A stretch of DNA of 64,000 nucleotides, from contig NZ_CADIKH010000002.1 of NCBI RefSeq assembly GCF_902859855.1, positions 62,001-126,000 of the forward strand, in the 5' to 3' direction. The position numbers and the translations under genes were made by a program. Below, piece by piece: positions 28,004 through 37,055 of this stretch (the first letter of the stretch is position 1; each line of letters begins with the position of its first letter). A model generated the notes under the pieces. That model made no database searches and was not told the DNA's origin. It worked only from the letters and a program-made list of their open reading frames with translations. This stretch comes from Paraburkholderia humisilvae (lineage in GTDB: Bacteria > Pseudomonadota > Gammaproteobacteria > Burkholderiales > Burkholderiaceae).

Positions 28004-28981
28004 TCAAGGCTGCGCCGGCTGCCACGACGTATCCGGATCGAACGAACGAATTGCGTCGACCGCGCTCGCGGTGTGCGGCCCCAGGTCCTTCTGGTAGACC
28101 TGACCGTCCTGATTGACGATAAAGCTCATCACGCCGGTCTTGCCGTATTCGGCCGGCCACGCGACGAGCGCGAAGCCTTTTTTCAGCACGCCGTCTTGCA
28201 GATAGCTTTGCGCGCCGCCCTGTGCATGCGTGCCTTGCGCGGTCAGAATCCGGAAGTGATACCCGTGATACGCCTCGCCCGGCGCGATATGGCGCTGCAT
28301 CGTCGCGGCAAGCGGGCCGAGCGGGCTTTCCTGTTCGCCCGGCGCCGTGTCCCAGTACAGCCCGTCGTGCTGGCCGGGCGCGCTGATGAACTTCTGCGCG
28401 TAGTGCTGCGTCAGGTTCCGGTAGTCATTCTGCGCATCGACATACGCCTGCGACGTCAGGATGGCCGAGCGCTCGTTGCGGCCGATGCGACGCGTGAGCA
28501 TCTCGTCGGTCGCCGCCGGCGTATCGAAGCGCCAGCCGCCTGCGACCTTCTCGAGCGGGATAGGCAGCGTCCAGCCGTCATTGCCGACTTCAAGATGCGC
28601 GCTCGGGTGGCCATTGCGCGGCGTTGCATCTTCGACAATCTTATGGCCTTTGGCCCACTCGCCGAGAAACCCGTAGATATCGTCCTGGCCGATATCGGTG
28701 GTCGGAATGAAGCGCGTGTAGTGGTCGCCGAGCACATGCTTCATCGCGCCGTGATCGTTTGTCGCGAGCGCGTTCGTGAACGCGTCAGCGGCTGCGTCAG
28801 CCGTCGGATAGACGGCTTGGGCATGCGCGGCGGGCGCGCTGCACAGCAAGGCGGCTGCGGCGACGAGCGCGGCGGCTGTGGCGCGCACGATGCCCGGTGC
28901 GGCGTTACGTGCCACGTTGTGTGTCGCGCGCTGCGCCACACAGGTTGCGCGTGCTGCGTGCGATACGGGATAGCGGGTCAT
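28004..28981 (-). CDS. DUF2950 family exported protein
   Basis: The protein has 325 residues. An N-terminal hydrophobic segment ending in APAAHA-QA (about residues 35-55) is a signal peptide, with a long basic lead that suggests the true start may be internal. The mature part matches DUF2950: PLEKVAGGWRFDTPAATDE, YHFRILTAQGTHA, and the final VMSFIVNQDGQVYQKDLG. The function is unknown. It is 21 bases downstream of the DUF3300 gene, so the pair is very probably one transcript. Confidence 0.85.
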   Translation of the reverse strand: MTRYPVSHAARATCVAQRATHNVARNAAPGIVRATAAALVAAAALLCSAPAAHAQAVYPTADAAADAFTNALATNDHGAMKHVLGDHYTRFIPTTDIGQDDIYGFLGEWAKGHKIVEDATPRNGHPSAHLEVGNDGWTLPIPLEKVAGGWRFDTPAATDEMLTRRIGRNERSAILTSQAYVDAQNDYRNLTQHYAQKFISAPGQHDGLYWDTAPGEQESPLGPLAATMQRHIAPGEAYHGYHFRILTAQGTHAQGGAQSYLQDGVLKKGFALVAWPAEYGKTGVMSFIVNQDGQVYQKDLGPHTASAVDAIRSFDPDTSWQPAQP

Positions 28982-29002
28982 GTTGGGCTCCTTGTCGAAT
29001 GT

Positions 29003-30313
29003 TCAGCGGCGGCCAAAGTGACGTCCACCGCCACCGCCACCGAAACCACCGGGCCTTCCGCCGCCTTGATACCCACCGCCTTCGAAGCCGCCGTGCTGGG
29101 CGCCTGCGCCCTGGAACCCGCCGTGTTGCCCCGCGCCACCTCCGCCGAAGCGCTCGCCGCCGTTATTCGCGAGCGATTGGCGGCTCGCCTGTCCGCGTTG
29201 CATATCCGCCCGCGCGCCGCCGGCGTCGCCGGCGCCACGCAGCGCGTTGTCGCGGTTCAGGTTCTGCGCGCTGTTGCGAATTTCGCCCGGATTGGTGCCG
29301 CCGCTATGGATGTTCTGTAGCCGCTGGCTGGCCGAGCCGCTCACGTTTTGCCCGGTGCGGTTCTGCAACGCCTGTTCCGCCTGCTGGCGTGATGCATCCC
29401 GGCCGCGATACGCATCGCGCTGCGCGGCCAGATTCGCATTGTTGAAGTTCGCGTTGTTGCGGTTCAGATTCGCGTTCGTCCGATTGATGCTCTCGTTGCG
29501 ATTCCAGTTCGTGTTGGCCGTATTGGCGTTGATCCGGTTATTGACGTTGATGTTGTTGTAGCGATTGACGTTGACGTTCACATCATGCGAATTCCAGTTG
29601 AAACCGCCCCACAGCGAATTCGCGACAGCGATGCCCGCGCCGAATGCGAGGCCGGTCGCGAAGCCCGTCGCGATCGCGTAACCCGGCGGCGGCGGCACGT
29701 AAACCGGCGGATAGGCGGGGTAGGGCCACGCGCCATACACCACGGTCGGGTTATAGGTCGGTACGTAGACGACCTGCGGATTGGCCGGCACGATCTGGAT
29801 CGTGCTCTGCTCGACGATGACCTTCTGCTGCTCGGTGGTCTTCAGATTGCCCGCTTGCTGTGCCTGCTTGCGCAAGCGCTGCACCGAATCCATCACGTCG
29901 TTCGGCTGCGCGAGAAACGCGTTGCCCAGTTGCGTGACCCAGTCGGGCTTCGATGCCATGGTGGCGAGCACTTGCGGAAACGCGACGAGCGACTGCACGC
30001 TCGGGTCCCACGGTTCCGATGCGACCGCCTGCACGGCGGCGTCACCTTGCTTTTGCGAATTGGCTTTCGACCACTGCGCGGCCTCCTGGATCTGCTGCGG
30101 GAAGGTCGAGGCCATCAGCACCTGCGCGAGCAATGCATCGGGGTAGAGCGCGATCGGCGCGGTCAGCGAGTCGAGTTGCTGGCTGGACACCTTCGCCGGC
30201 GTCTGCGCGTGCGCGGCAGTGGGTGCTGCGATGCCGACGACGAGCGGGGTGCCGGCGAGCGCCGCACAGATGAGCAGCACACGCTGACATGTTCCGGGAC
30301 GTTTCATGTTCAT
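29003..30313 (-). CDS. DUF3300 family exported protein with Asn-rich and Gly-rich tail
   Basis: The protein has 436 residues. A signal peptide ends near AAPTAAHAQ. The DUF3300 domain (about 45-240) contains LTAPIALYPDALLAQVLMAS and VVYVPTYNPTVVYGAWPYP. After it comes an Asn/Arg-rich region (about 255-310, NWNRNESINRTNANLNRN), then Gln/Asn-rich sequence and a Gly-rich, basic C-terminus ending GRHFGRR. The tail looks disordered and cell-surface or nucleic-acid/peptidoglycan interacting, but this is inference. It is co-transcribed with the DUF2950 gene. Confidence 0.87.
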   Translation of the reverse strand: MNMKRPGTCQRVLLICAALAGTPLVVGIAAPTAAHAQTPAKVSSQQLDSLTAPIALYPDALLAQVLMASTFPQQIQEAAQWSKANSQKQGDAAVQAVASEPWDPSVQSLVAFPQVLATMASKPDWVTQLGNAFLAQPNDVMDSVQRLRKQAQQAGNLKTTEQQKVIVEQSTIQIVPANPQVVYVPTYNPTVVYGAWPYPAYPPVYVPPPPGYAIATGFATGLAFGAGIAVANSLWGGFNWNSHDVNVNVNRYNNINVNNRINANTANTNWNRNESINRTNANLNRNNANFNNANLAAQRDAYRGRDASRQQAEQALQNRTGQNVSGSASQRLQNIHSGGTNPGEIRNSAQNLNRDNALRGAGDAGGARADMQRGQASRQSLANNGGERFGGGGAGQHGGFQGAGAQHGGFEGGGYQGGGRPGGFGGGGGGRHFGRR

Positions 30314-30537
30314 GTTCTCCTTGCTGCGCGACGACGAAGCAGCGGACCAGGAAGCGGATGGAGACGCGGATGGAGCAGTGGAGCGCGATGCGGCAATGCA
30401 AAAGCGGCACGATCGGATTCGCGCGTCGGTGACGCAACAGGTTTGACAACTGACGGGGCCGATCTTGGCCCCGAGGCGCTGTGCGCGGTTGTCGAAACAG
30501 AGCGGCGTGCTGCGGCGTGACGCCGGTCAATCATGAG

Positions 30538-30561
30538 GTATTCCTGACGATGAGGGAATAC
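30538..30561. promoter_or_regulatory. Inverted repeat upstream of the DUF3300 gene
   Basis: GTATTCC (30538-30544) and GGAATAC (30555-30561) form a perfect 7-bp inverted repeat with a 10-base spacer, about 225 bases upstream of the DUF3300 start. The size fits an operator for a dimeric regulator. The regulator is unknown. Confidence 0.35.
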
Positions 30562-30663
30562 TTAAAATTAGGGGGCGGAGAAACGACTGTCAATCGGTAC
30601 GGCACGAAGTTTTACGTTTTGCCGTTTATGCGATAAGTCGATGGTGATACGTTGGTCATATCC

Positions 30664-30694
30664 ATCGCGCATGTGTCAAAGAGACATGCGCGAT
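30664..30694. repeat. 11-bp inverted repeat (hairpin) in the intergenic region
   Basis: ATCGCGCATGT (30664-30674) pairs with ACATGCGCGAT (30684-30694) around a 9-base loop. Neither strand has a T tract after it, so it is not a standard terminator. The whole stretch 30314-30830 holds no convincing gene. Confidence 0.45.
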
Positions 30695-30753
30695 GAGCCG
30701 GCTCGATGCCGATTATGTTTGGATAGCTAATTAACTAACCGAACCCCGCGGCG

Positions 30754-30783
30754 CAAAGAAAAAGCGGGCTCACAGGCCCGCTT
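30754..30783 (-). terminator. Rho-independent terminator of the sensor/regulator operon
   Basis: An 8-bp stem (AAGCGGGC 30762-30769 with GCCCGCTT 30776-30783) has a 6-base loop. The minus strand continues into TTTTTCTTTG. It lies about 50 bases past the response-regulator stop codon. Confidence 0.8.
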
Positions 30784-30830
30784 CCTTTTAGCGAAAGAGT
30801 GCAGTGTTACAGCGACCGCGCTCGCTACCG

Positions 30831-31475
30831 CTACTGCGTTTGCTGAGGCTTGTTCGACAGCGCCAGCCGCAGCAGATCCGCCACGGTATTCACGTTGAGC
30901 TTTTCCATGATGTTCGCGCGGTGCGCTTCCACCGTCTTGATGCTGATGCCGAGGTCGTCGGCGATCTGCTTGTTCAGACGTCCCGCGATGATCCGCTCGA
31001 GCACCTGATGCTCCCGTGCGGTGAGCTTGCCGAGGCGTTCGGCGGCCGCGCGCTGCTGCTGCACGCTGGTGCTTTCGCTGCGCGCCTTGTCGAGCATGCG
31101 CTCGACCAGCTTGCGCAATTCCGCTTCGTCGAACGGCTTCTCGATGAAATCCATCGCGCCTTTCTTCATTGTCGACACGGCCATCGGCACGTCGCCGTGG
31201 CCGGTGACGAAGATGATCGGCAGCGATGCGTTGTCAGCGATCAGCCGCTCCTGCAATTCGAGCCCGCTCATGCCGGACATCCGCACGTCGAGGATCAGAC
31301 AGGCGATCTGCCCCGGGTGCTGATGCGGCTGCCACGCTTCGATGAACTGCTCGGCGCTCGAGAAGCATTGCACGCGATAACCGTTCGCTTCCAGCAGCCA
31401 GCGCAGCGAGTCTCGCACCGCCTCGTCGTCATCGACGACAAACACGGTTTCCTGTGTGGTGACTGGGGTGTTCAT
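30831..31475 (-). CDS. Response regulator, FixJ/NarL type with LuxR DNA-binding domain
   Basis: The true start is ATG 31475, which overlaps the sensor-kinase stop as ATGA; 214 residues. The receiver domain shows VFVVDDDEAVRDSLRW, phospho-acceptor Asp in CLILDVRMSGMSG, and the conserved Lys in FIEKPFDEAEL. The LuxR-type helix-turn-helix is LTAREHQVLERIIAG then GISIKTVEAHRANIMEKLNV. It acts as a cytoplasmic transcription factor phosphorylated by the kinase upstream. Translational coupling through the 4-base overlap supports a matched pair. Confidence 0.93.
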   Translation of the reverse strand: MNTPVTTQETVFVVDDDEAVRDSLRWLLEANGYRVQCFSSAEQFIEAWQPHQHPGQIACLILDVRMSGMSGLELQERLIADNASLPIIFVTGHGDVPMAVSTMKKGAMDFIEKPFDEAELRKLVERMLDKARSESTSVQQQRAAAERLGKLTAREHQVLERIIAGRLNKQIADDLGISIKTVEAHRANIMEKLNVNTVADLLRLALSNKPQQTQ

Positions 31476-33988
31476 AGCTCTCCCGTAACGGTTTGTGGTG
31501 TCGGCGCCTCGTGCCCGCCGTTGCTCGGGCCGTCGGGTTCGCCGATGGGCAGACTGCAGTGGAAAGTGGCACCGGTGATGTGGCCGTCCGCTTCGACGTT
31601 GTTCACCACCCACAGGCGGCCGCGGTGAGATTCGATGATCGAACGGCAAATATTGAGTCCCATGCCCATGCCGTCCGACTTCGTGCTGTAAAACGGTTCG
31701 AACAGATGCTCGGCCGTTGCTTCGTCGACGCCCGGGCCCTGATCGACCACGCTGATGCACACATTGCCCGCTTCGAGCCGCGCGACCACGCGAATCACTG
31801 GGTCGACCGCATCGGGCCGCGCGTCGTGCATCGCCTCGGCGCCGTTCTTCAGCAGGTTCACGAGTACCTGCTCGATCAGCACCGGATCGACGTAGATGAC
31901 GGGCAGCCGCGAGCGGATATCGGTGACGATGCGAATGCGGCGCTTGCGCGCTTCGAGTTCGGCGAGCCCGACCGCATCCGCGACGATATCGGCGACGCGG
32001 GTCGCCTGACGTTTCGGTTCGCTGCGTTTCACGAATTCACGGATCCGCTTGATGATCATGCCGGCCCGCACCGCCTGCTGCGCGGTCTTTTCGAGTACCG
32101 GCAGCAGATTGTCGGGCGTTGTCCGCCCAGATTTAACCAGTGCAACCGCGCCAGAGCAATAGTTATTGATTGCGGCGAGCGGCTGGTTCAGTTCATGCGC
32201 GAGCGACGACGCCATTTCGCCCATCGTCATCAGGCGGCTCGTGAACTGCAGTTTCTCGTCCTGCTGGCGTGCGAGTTCCTGTGCCTGCTTGCGGGTCGTG
32301 ATGTCGGTTGCGATCTGCATCTGCGCGAGGTGGCCGTCGACCCACTGGATGTACTGGCGACGCACTTCGAACCATTTTTGTATGCTCTGCACATACACTT
32401 CCTGCGCGTCGGCGGTGCTATCCGTCAGCGCGGCGGCGGGCAGACCCGCATAGGTGTCGACCATGTCGATCGAATCCGACGACGCCTGCGAGCTGTCGAA
32501 TCCGCCGCCGCCGGCCAGTTCGAGGTGGCCGTCCGGGCGAATGCCGAACAGGTGCCGGTAGTAGCGGTTGGCGAACAGCAGCTCGGCTTCGTCGGCGGCC
32601 AGCACCGACACCGCCGCATCGAGACTTTCGAGCACCGTGGTGAAGCGTTCGTGCGCGGCGGCGAGTTCTTCGCGTGCGCGCTTGGGTTCGGTGATGTCGG
32701 TCATCGACGACATCCAGCCCGTCTGACGCCCCGAACTGTCGATCAGCGGCGACACATACAGCCGCGCATGGAACAGCGATCCGTCCTTGCGCCGCACGCG
32801 CAGCTCGAAACCCGACGACGGCGCCTTGCCGCGCAGCGTCATATCGAGCTGGCGCTGCATTTCCGGATAGGAGTCGCGCGGCCAGTACGGGAACGGCGCG
32901 GTCTTGCCGACAAGGTCGATTTCGTCCCAGCCGGTCATCCGGCAGAAGGCCGGGTTCACGTGCGTAATGCGGCCGTGCATGTCGAGCACGCGCATGCCGA
33001 TCAGCACCGAGTTTTCCATCGCGCGCCGGAAGAAGGCTTCCGCATAGAGCGCCTGCTGCGCCTCGAAGCGCTGCCGCGTGTGCTTCCACAAGCTCCACAG
33101 ACTCCACAGCACGAAGCACGACAGGCCCGCGACCAGCCACACGAGCGTGTTGTTCGTGAAGTTGGTCATCTGCGGGTACGCATAGACGCGCACCGAGATG
33201 CCCTGGCCCGGCGGATCGAGCGGCAGGTCGTAGTACGCGTCACGCGGCAGGCGCGGGCGCGTCGACGTGGTCGCGAGCTCGCGGTTGTTGATATCGACAA
33301 TCGATATCTTGTACTTCGCGGAAAGCTCCGGCGGGATGTCGCGCTTCAACATGCCTTCGATCGAGAACACCGCGGCGATGCTGCCCAGAAACTCGCGGTC
33401 GCGATAGACGGGTGTCTGCAGCGTGATATAGCCGTTGCCGAGATCGTCGTAGAGAAGCGGCGAATACACCTGCCGGCGCGTGTTGCGCGCTTCGGCGAAC
33501 GCGGCCTTGACGGCCTCGTCCATCTGCTGGTCATTCGGTTTCGCGAGGCGCTGGCCGAGCACCGGGAGCGGCGTGTTCGGCCAGCGCGGCTGCAGCTCCG
33601 ACGTGTACCAGTTCATGTAGAGGATCTCGGGATGCCCCTGCATGATGTCCGCGGTGGATACCTGGAAAGAGTGCGGGTCCGCGCGGCCCGTGACGAGATC
33701 GCGCGCGAGCGCCTGAATCTGCTCCTGCGCGCCCGTCATCGACAGACGGATTTGCTGCTGCGCCCACGCGACGTTGCGGTACAGCGTGTCTTCCTGCTGC
33801 TGCTGCTCGCGGCGGTTGAGACTCCACAGAATGAGGCTCATCACGACGAGGAACACCAGGATCGACAGCAGCGGCGTCAGCAAATAGGAATTCGACCACC
33901 ATGGTCCGTGGTGCCAGCGGGACGGCGAGGTATCCGCCGGCGAACCGGACGGCCGCGCCGAACGTGCGAAAAGCCGATCGGTCAACAT
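31472..33988 (-). CDS. Membrane PAS-domain sensor histidine kinase
   Basis: The start is taken at ATG 33988, about 838 residues; ATG 33997 or further upstream is possible. A transmembrane segment (about 30-52) is followed by a periplasmic sensor region of about 260 residues, then a second transmembrane segment (NTLVWLVAGLSCFVLWSLW, about 300). Two PAS domains follow (for example HVNPAFCRMTGWDEIDLVG, then a PAS-like region around 475-600). HisKA has SSLAHELNQPLAAINNY, and HATPase has NLLKNGAEAM and GMGMGLNICRS. The domain plan resembles FixL/DctB-like kinases. It is transcribed divergently from aceE, 274 bases away, which makes pyruvate or related metabolites a possible signal. Confidence 0.9.
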   Translation of the reverse strand: MLTDRLFARSARPSGSPADTSPSRWHHGPWWSNSYLLTPLLSILVFLVVMSLILWSLNRREQQQQEDTLYRNVAWAQQQIRLSMTGAQEQIQALARDLVTGRADPHSFQVSTADIMQGHPEILYMNWYTSELQPRWPNTPLPVLGQRLAKPNDQQMDEAVKAAFAEARNTRRQVYSPLLYDDLGNGYITLQTPVYRDREFLGSIAAVFSIEGMLKRDIPPELSAKYKISIVDINNRELATTSTRPRLPRDAYYDLPLDPPGQGISVRVYAYPQMTNFTNNTLVWLVAGLSCFVLWSLWSLWKHTRQRFEAQQALYAEAFFRRAMENSVLIGMRVLDMHGRITHVNPAFCRMTGWDEIDLVGKTAPFPYWPRDSYPEMQRQLDMTLRGKAPSSGFELRVRRKDGSLFHARLYVSPLIDSSGRQTGWMSSMTDITEPKRAREELAAAHERFTTVLESLDAAVSVLAADEAELLFANRYYRHLFGIRPDGHLELAGGGGFDSSQASSDSIDMVDTYAGLPAAALTDSTADAQEVYVQSIQKWFEVRRQYIQWVDGHLAQMQIATDITTRKQAQELARQQDEKLQFTSRLMTMGEMASSLAHELNQPLAAINNYCSGAVALVKSGRTTPDNLLPVLEKTAQQAVRAGMIIKRIREFVKRSEPKRQATRVADIVADAVGLAELEARKRRIRIVTDIRSRLPVIYVDPVLIEQVLVNLLKNGAEAMHDARPDAVDPVIRVVARLEAGNVCISVVDQGPGVDEATAEHLFEPFYSTKSDGMGMGLNICRSIIESHRGRLWVVNNVEADGHITGATFHCSLPIGEPDGPSNGGHEAPTPQTVTGEL

Positions 33989-34262
33989 GGGTCGCATTGT
34001 AGCGCAGCAGGTCCGCACGAATTGGCGCAGAAAAGCGGCGAAACTCACATTAACAGGAGCAAACTACTCGACGTACCCGCAGATGGGCAGTCAAACTAGG
34101 GTGCGCCGCAGCAATTTTCCGCATTATGAGAAAGCATCTCGCAATTCGAAAATTTTGTTGCGCGGATGTCGGGGGCATCATTAAAATCGGCCGAAACTGC
34201 CGCGGCCGAGCTTCGTCCGCGTCGTCCACTCACGAGCGTGCCTCTATATCCAGGAGACGAGC

Positions 34263-36974
34263 ATGTCCGCTGTACCCGACGAAGTCCTGAAGTACGTCGC
34301 TGCGTCACAAGACGACAGCGATCCGCAAGAAACGGCTGAATGGCTCGAAGCGCTGGATGGCGTGATTTCTGCAGTGGGCCCGAACCGTGCCCACTACCTG
34401 ATCGAGAAGCAGATCGAATTCGCGCGCGTGCACGGCGAACATCTGCCGTTCTCGGCGAACACGCCGTACATCAACACGATTCCGGTCGCGAATCAGGCGA
34501 AGATTCCCGGCGACCAGGACATCGAGCACCGCATCCGTTCGTACACCCGCTGGAATGCGATGGCAATGGTGCTGCGCGCGGGCAAGGACACCAATGTCGG
34601 CGGCCATATCGCGTCGTTCGCGTCGGCGGCGACGCTTTATGACGTCGGCTTCAATCATTTCTGGCGCGCGCCGACTGCCGAGCACGGTGGCGATCTCGTG
34701 TTCGTGCAAGGCCACTCGTCGCCGGGCATCTACTCGCGCGCGTTCCTGCTCGGCCGTCTATCGGACAAGCAGGTCGACAACTTCCGCCAGGAAGTGGGGG
34801 GCGAAGGCATTTCGTCGTATCCGCACCCGTGGCTGATGCCGGACTTCTGGCAATTCCCGACCGTGTCGATGGGCCTCGGCCCGATCATGGCGATCTATCA
34901 GGCGCGCTTCATGAAGTACCTGCAGGCGCGTGGCATTGCGAACACCGTCGGGCGCAAGGTGTGGGCGTTCCTAGGCGACGGCGAAACCGATGAACCGGAA
35001 TCGCTCGGCGCGATCGGCATGGCCGGCCGTGAGCGCCTGGACAACCTCGTGTTCGTGATCAACTGCAACCTGCAGCGTCTGGACGGCCCGGTGCGCGGCA
35101 ACGGCAAGATCATCCAGGAACTCGAAAGCGAATTCCGCGGCGCCGGCTGGAACGTGATCAAGGTGGTCTGGGGCAGCCGCTGGGATGCGCTGTTCGCGCG
35201 TGACAAATCGGGCGCGCTGATGCGCCGGATGATGGAAGTCGTCGACGGCGAATATCAGACGTACAAGTCCGAGTCGGGCGCGTTTGTGCGCGAGCACTTC
35301 TTCAATACACCGGAACTGAAGGCGCTGGTCGCCGACTGGTCGGACGAGGAAGTGTGGAACCTGAACCGCGGCGGCCACGATCCGCACAAGATCTTCGCGG
35401 CCTACAAGGCGGCGACCGAGGCGAAGAACCAGCCGACCGTGATCCTGGCGAAGACGATCAAGGGCTACGGGATGGGCGAAGCCGGTCAGGCGATGAACAT
35501 CACGCATCAGCAGAAGAAGATGCAGGTCGAGGCGCTCAAGAAGTTCCGCGACCAGTTCCGCCTGCCGATCCCCGACGACGACATCGCACACGTGCCGTAT
35601 CTGAAGTTCGAGGAAGGCTCGAAGGAACTCGAATACATGCGCGCCCGCCGTCAGGAACTGGGCGGCTATCTGCCGGCGCGTCGCCAGAAGGCGGAATCGC
35701 TGCCGGTGCCAGAGCTCGCCGTATTCGAGCCGCTGCTGAAGGGCACCGGCGAAGGCCGCGAGATTTCGACGACGATGGCGTTCGTGCGGATTCTGAATAT
35801 CCTGCTGAAGGACAAGGCGCTCGGCAAACGTGTCGTGCCGATTGTGCCGGACGAGTCGCGCACGTTCGGCATGGAAGGTCTGTTCCGTCAGATCGGCATC
35901 TGGAATCAGGACGGGCAGAAGTACGTGCCGGAAGACTCCGACCAGCTGATGTTCTACAAGGAATCGGAAACCGGTCAGATTCTGCAGGAAGGGATCAACG
36001 AAGCCGGCGGCATGTCGGACTGGATCGCGGCCGCGACGTCTTACTCGACGCATGGCGAGATCATGATCCCGTTCTACATCTACTATTCGATGTTCGGTTT
36101 CCAGCGGGTCGGCGACCTCGCGTGGGCGGCCGGCGACATGCGCTCGCGCGGCTTCCTGCTGGGCGGCACCGCGGGCCGTACGACGCTGAACGGCGAAGGC
36201 CTGCAGCACGAAGACGGCCACTCGCTGCTGTGGGCGTCGTCCATTCCAAACTGCATCAACTACGACCCGACTTTCGGCTACGAGCTCGCGGTGATCATCC
36301 AGGACGGCCTGCGCCGCATGGTGCAGGAGCAGGAGGACGTGTTCTATTACCTCACGGTGATGAACGAAAACTACGAACACCCGGCGATTCCGCAGGGTGA
36401 AAACGTGGCGCAGGACATCATCAAGGGCATGTACGCGTTCCGCAAGGCCGAAGCCGACGCCGCATCTGACAAAAGCGCGCCGCGCGTGCAACTGATGGGC
36501 GCAGGCACGATCTTCAACGAAGTCATCGCCGCGGCCGACCTGCTGAAGAACGACTGGGGCGTTGCCGCCGACCTGTGGAGCGTGCCGAGCTTCACCGAAC
36601 TCGCGCGCGAAGGCCACGAAGTGCAGCGTTGGAATTTGCTGCATCCGACCGAACAGAAGAAGGTTTCGCACGTCGAGAAGCTGCTGAAGGATGCGAAGGG
36701 TCCGGTGATCGCGTCGACCGACTACGTGCGCGCGCTGACCGAGCAGATCCGCGCATTCGTGCCGCAGCGCTTCGTCGTGCTGGGCACCGACGGCTTTGGC
36801 CGTTCGGATACGCGCGAACAGCTGCGCCACTTCTTCGAAGTCGACCGCTACTGGGTCACCGTTGCCGCGCTGAACGCGCTGGCCGATGAGGGTACGATTG
36901 AGCGCAAGGTCGTGGCCGACGCGCTGAAGAAGTACAACCTCGACCCGTCCAAACCCAACCCGATGACCGTCTAA
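34263..36974 (+). CDS. aceE: Pyruvate dehydrogenase E1 component, homodimeric type
   Basis: The protein has 903 residues, close to the usual 890-900 for the single-chain E1. The thiamine-diphosphate motif GDGETDEPESLGAIGMA...NCNLQRLDGP (GDG...N) is clear. Further conserved segments are ILAKTIKGYGMG and TYSTHGEIMIPFYIYYSMFG-like sequence. It decarboxylates pyruvate and passes the acetyl group to the lipoyl domains of AceF. Upstream AGGAGA precedes the ATG. It is the first gene of the aceE-aceF-lpdA cluster. Confidence 0.98.
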   Translation: MSAVPDEVLKYVAASQDDSDPQETAEWLEALDGVISAVGPNRAHYLIEKQIEFARVHGEHLPFSANTPYINTIPVANQAKIPGDQDIEHRIRSYTRWNAMAMVLRAGKDTNVGGHIASFASAATLYDVGFNHFWRAPTAEHGGDLVFVQGHSSPGIYSRAFLLGRLSDKQVDNFRQEVGGEGISSYPHPWLMPDFWQFPTVSMGLGPIMAIYQARFMKYLQARGIANTVGRKVWAFLGDGETDEPESLGAIGMAGRERLDNLVFVINCNLQRLDGPVRGNGKIIQELESEFRGAGWNVIKVVWGSRWDALFARDKSGALMRRMMEVVDGEYQTYKSESGAFVREHFFNTPELKALVADWSDEEVWNLNRGGHDPHKIFAAYKAATEAKNQPTVILAKTIKGYGMGEAGQAMNITHQQKKMQVEALKKFRDQFRLPIPDDDIAHVPYLKFEEGSKELEYMRARRQELGGYLPARRQKAESLPVPELAVFEPLLKGTGEGREISTTMAFVRILNILLKDKALGKRVVPIVPDESRTFGMEGLFRQIGIWNQDGQKYVPEDSDQLMFYKESETGQILQEGINEAGGMSDWIAAATSYSTHGEIMIPFYIYYSMFGFQRVGDLAWAAGDMRSRGFLLGGTAGRTTLNGEGLQHEDGHSLLWASSIPNCINYDPTFGYELAVIIQDGLRRMVQEQEDVFYYLTVMNENYEHPAIPQGENVAQDIIKGMYAFRKAEADAASDKSAPRVQLMGAGTIFNEVIAAADLLKNDWGVAADLWSVPSFTELAREGHEVQRWNLLHPTEQKKVSHVEKLLKDAKGPVIASTDYVRALTEQIRAFVPQRFVVLGTDGFGRSDTREQLRHFFEVDRYWVTVAALNALADEGTIERKVVADALKKYNLDPSKPNPMTV

Positions 36975-36998
36975 CTCGTCGCCCCCCGGCGACGCCGC

Positions 36999-37032
36999 GC
37001 GCACTCCGTTCTCGATGTCGGACGGAGTGCGC
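36999..37032 (+). other. Intercistronic hairpin between aceE and aceF
   Basis: GCGCACTCCGT (36999-37009) pairs perfectly with ACGGAGTGCGC (37022-37032) across a 12-base loop. There is no T tract, so it is more likely an mRNA-stabilising or processing element than a terminator. Confidence 0.5.
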
Positions 37033-37055
37033 TCGGCCCTGGAGACAGAAAACAA

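Noticed and set aside
31493..34099. 868-codon plus-strand frame
   Set aside because: Antisense shadow of the sensor kinase, with Arg/His-rich composition and no motifs.
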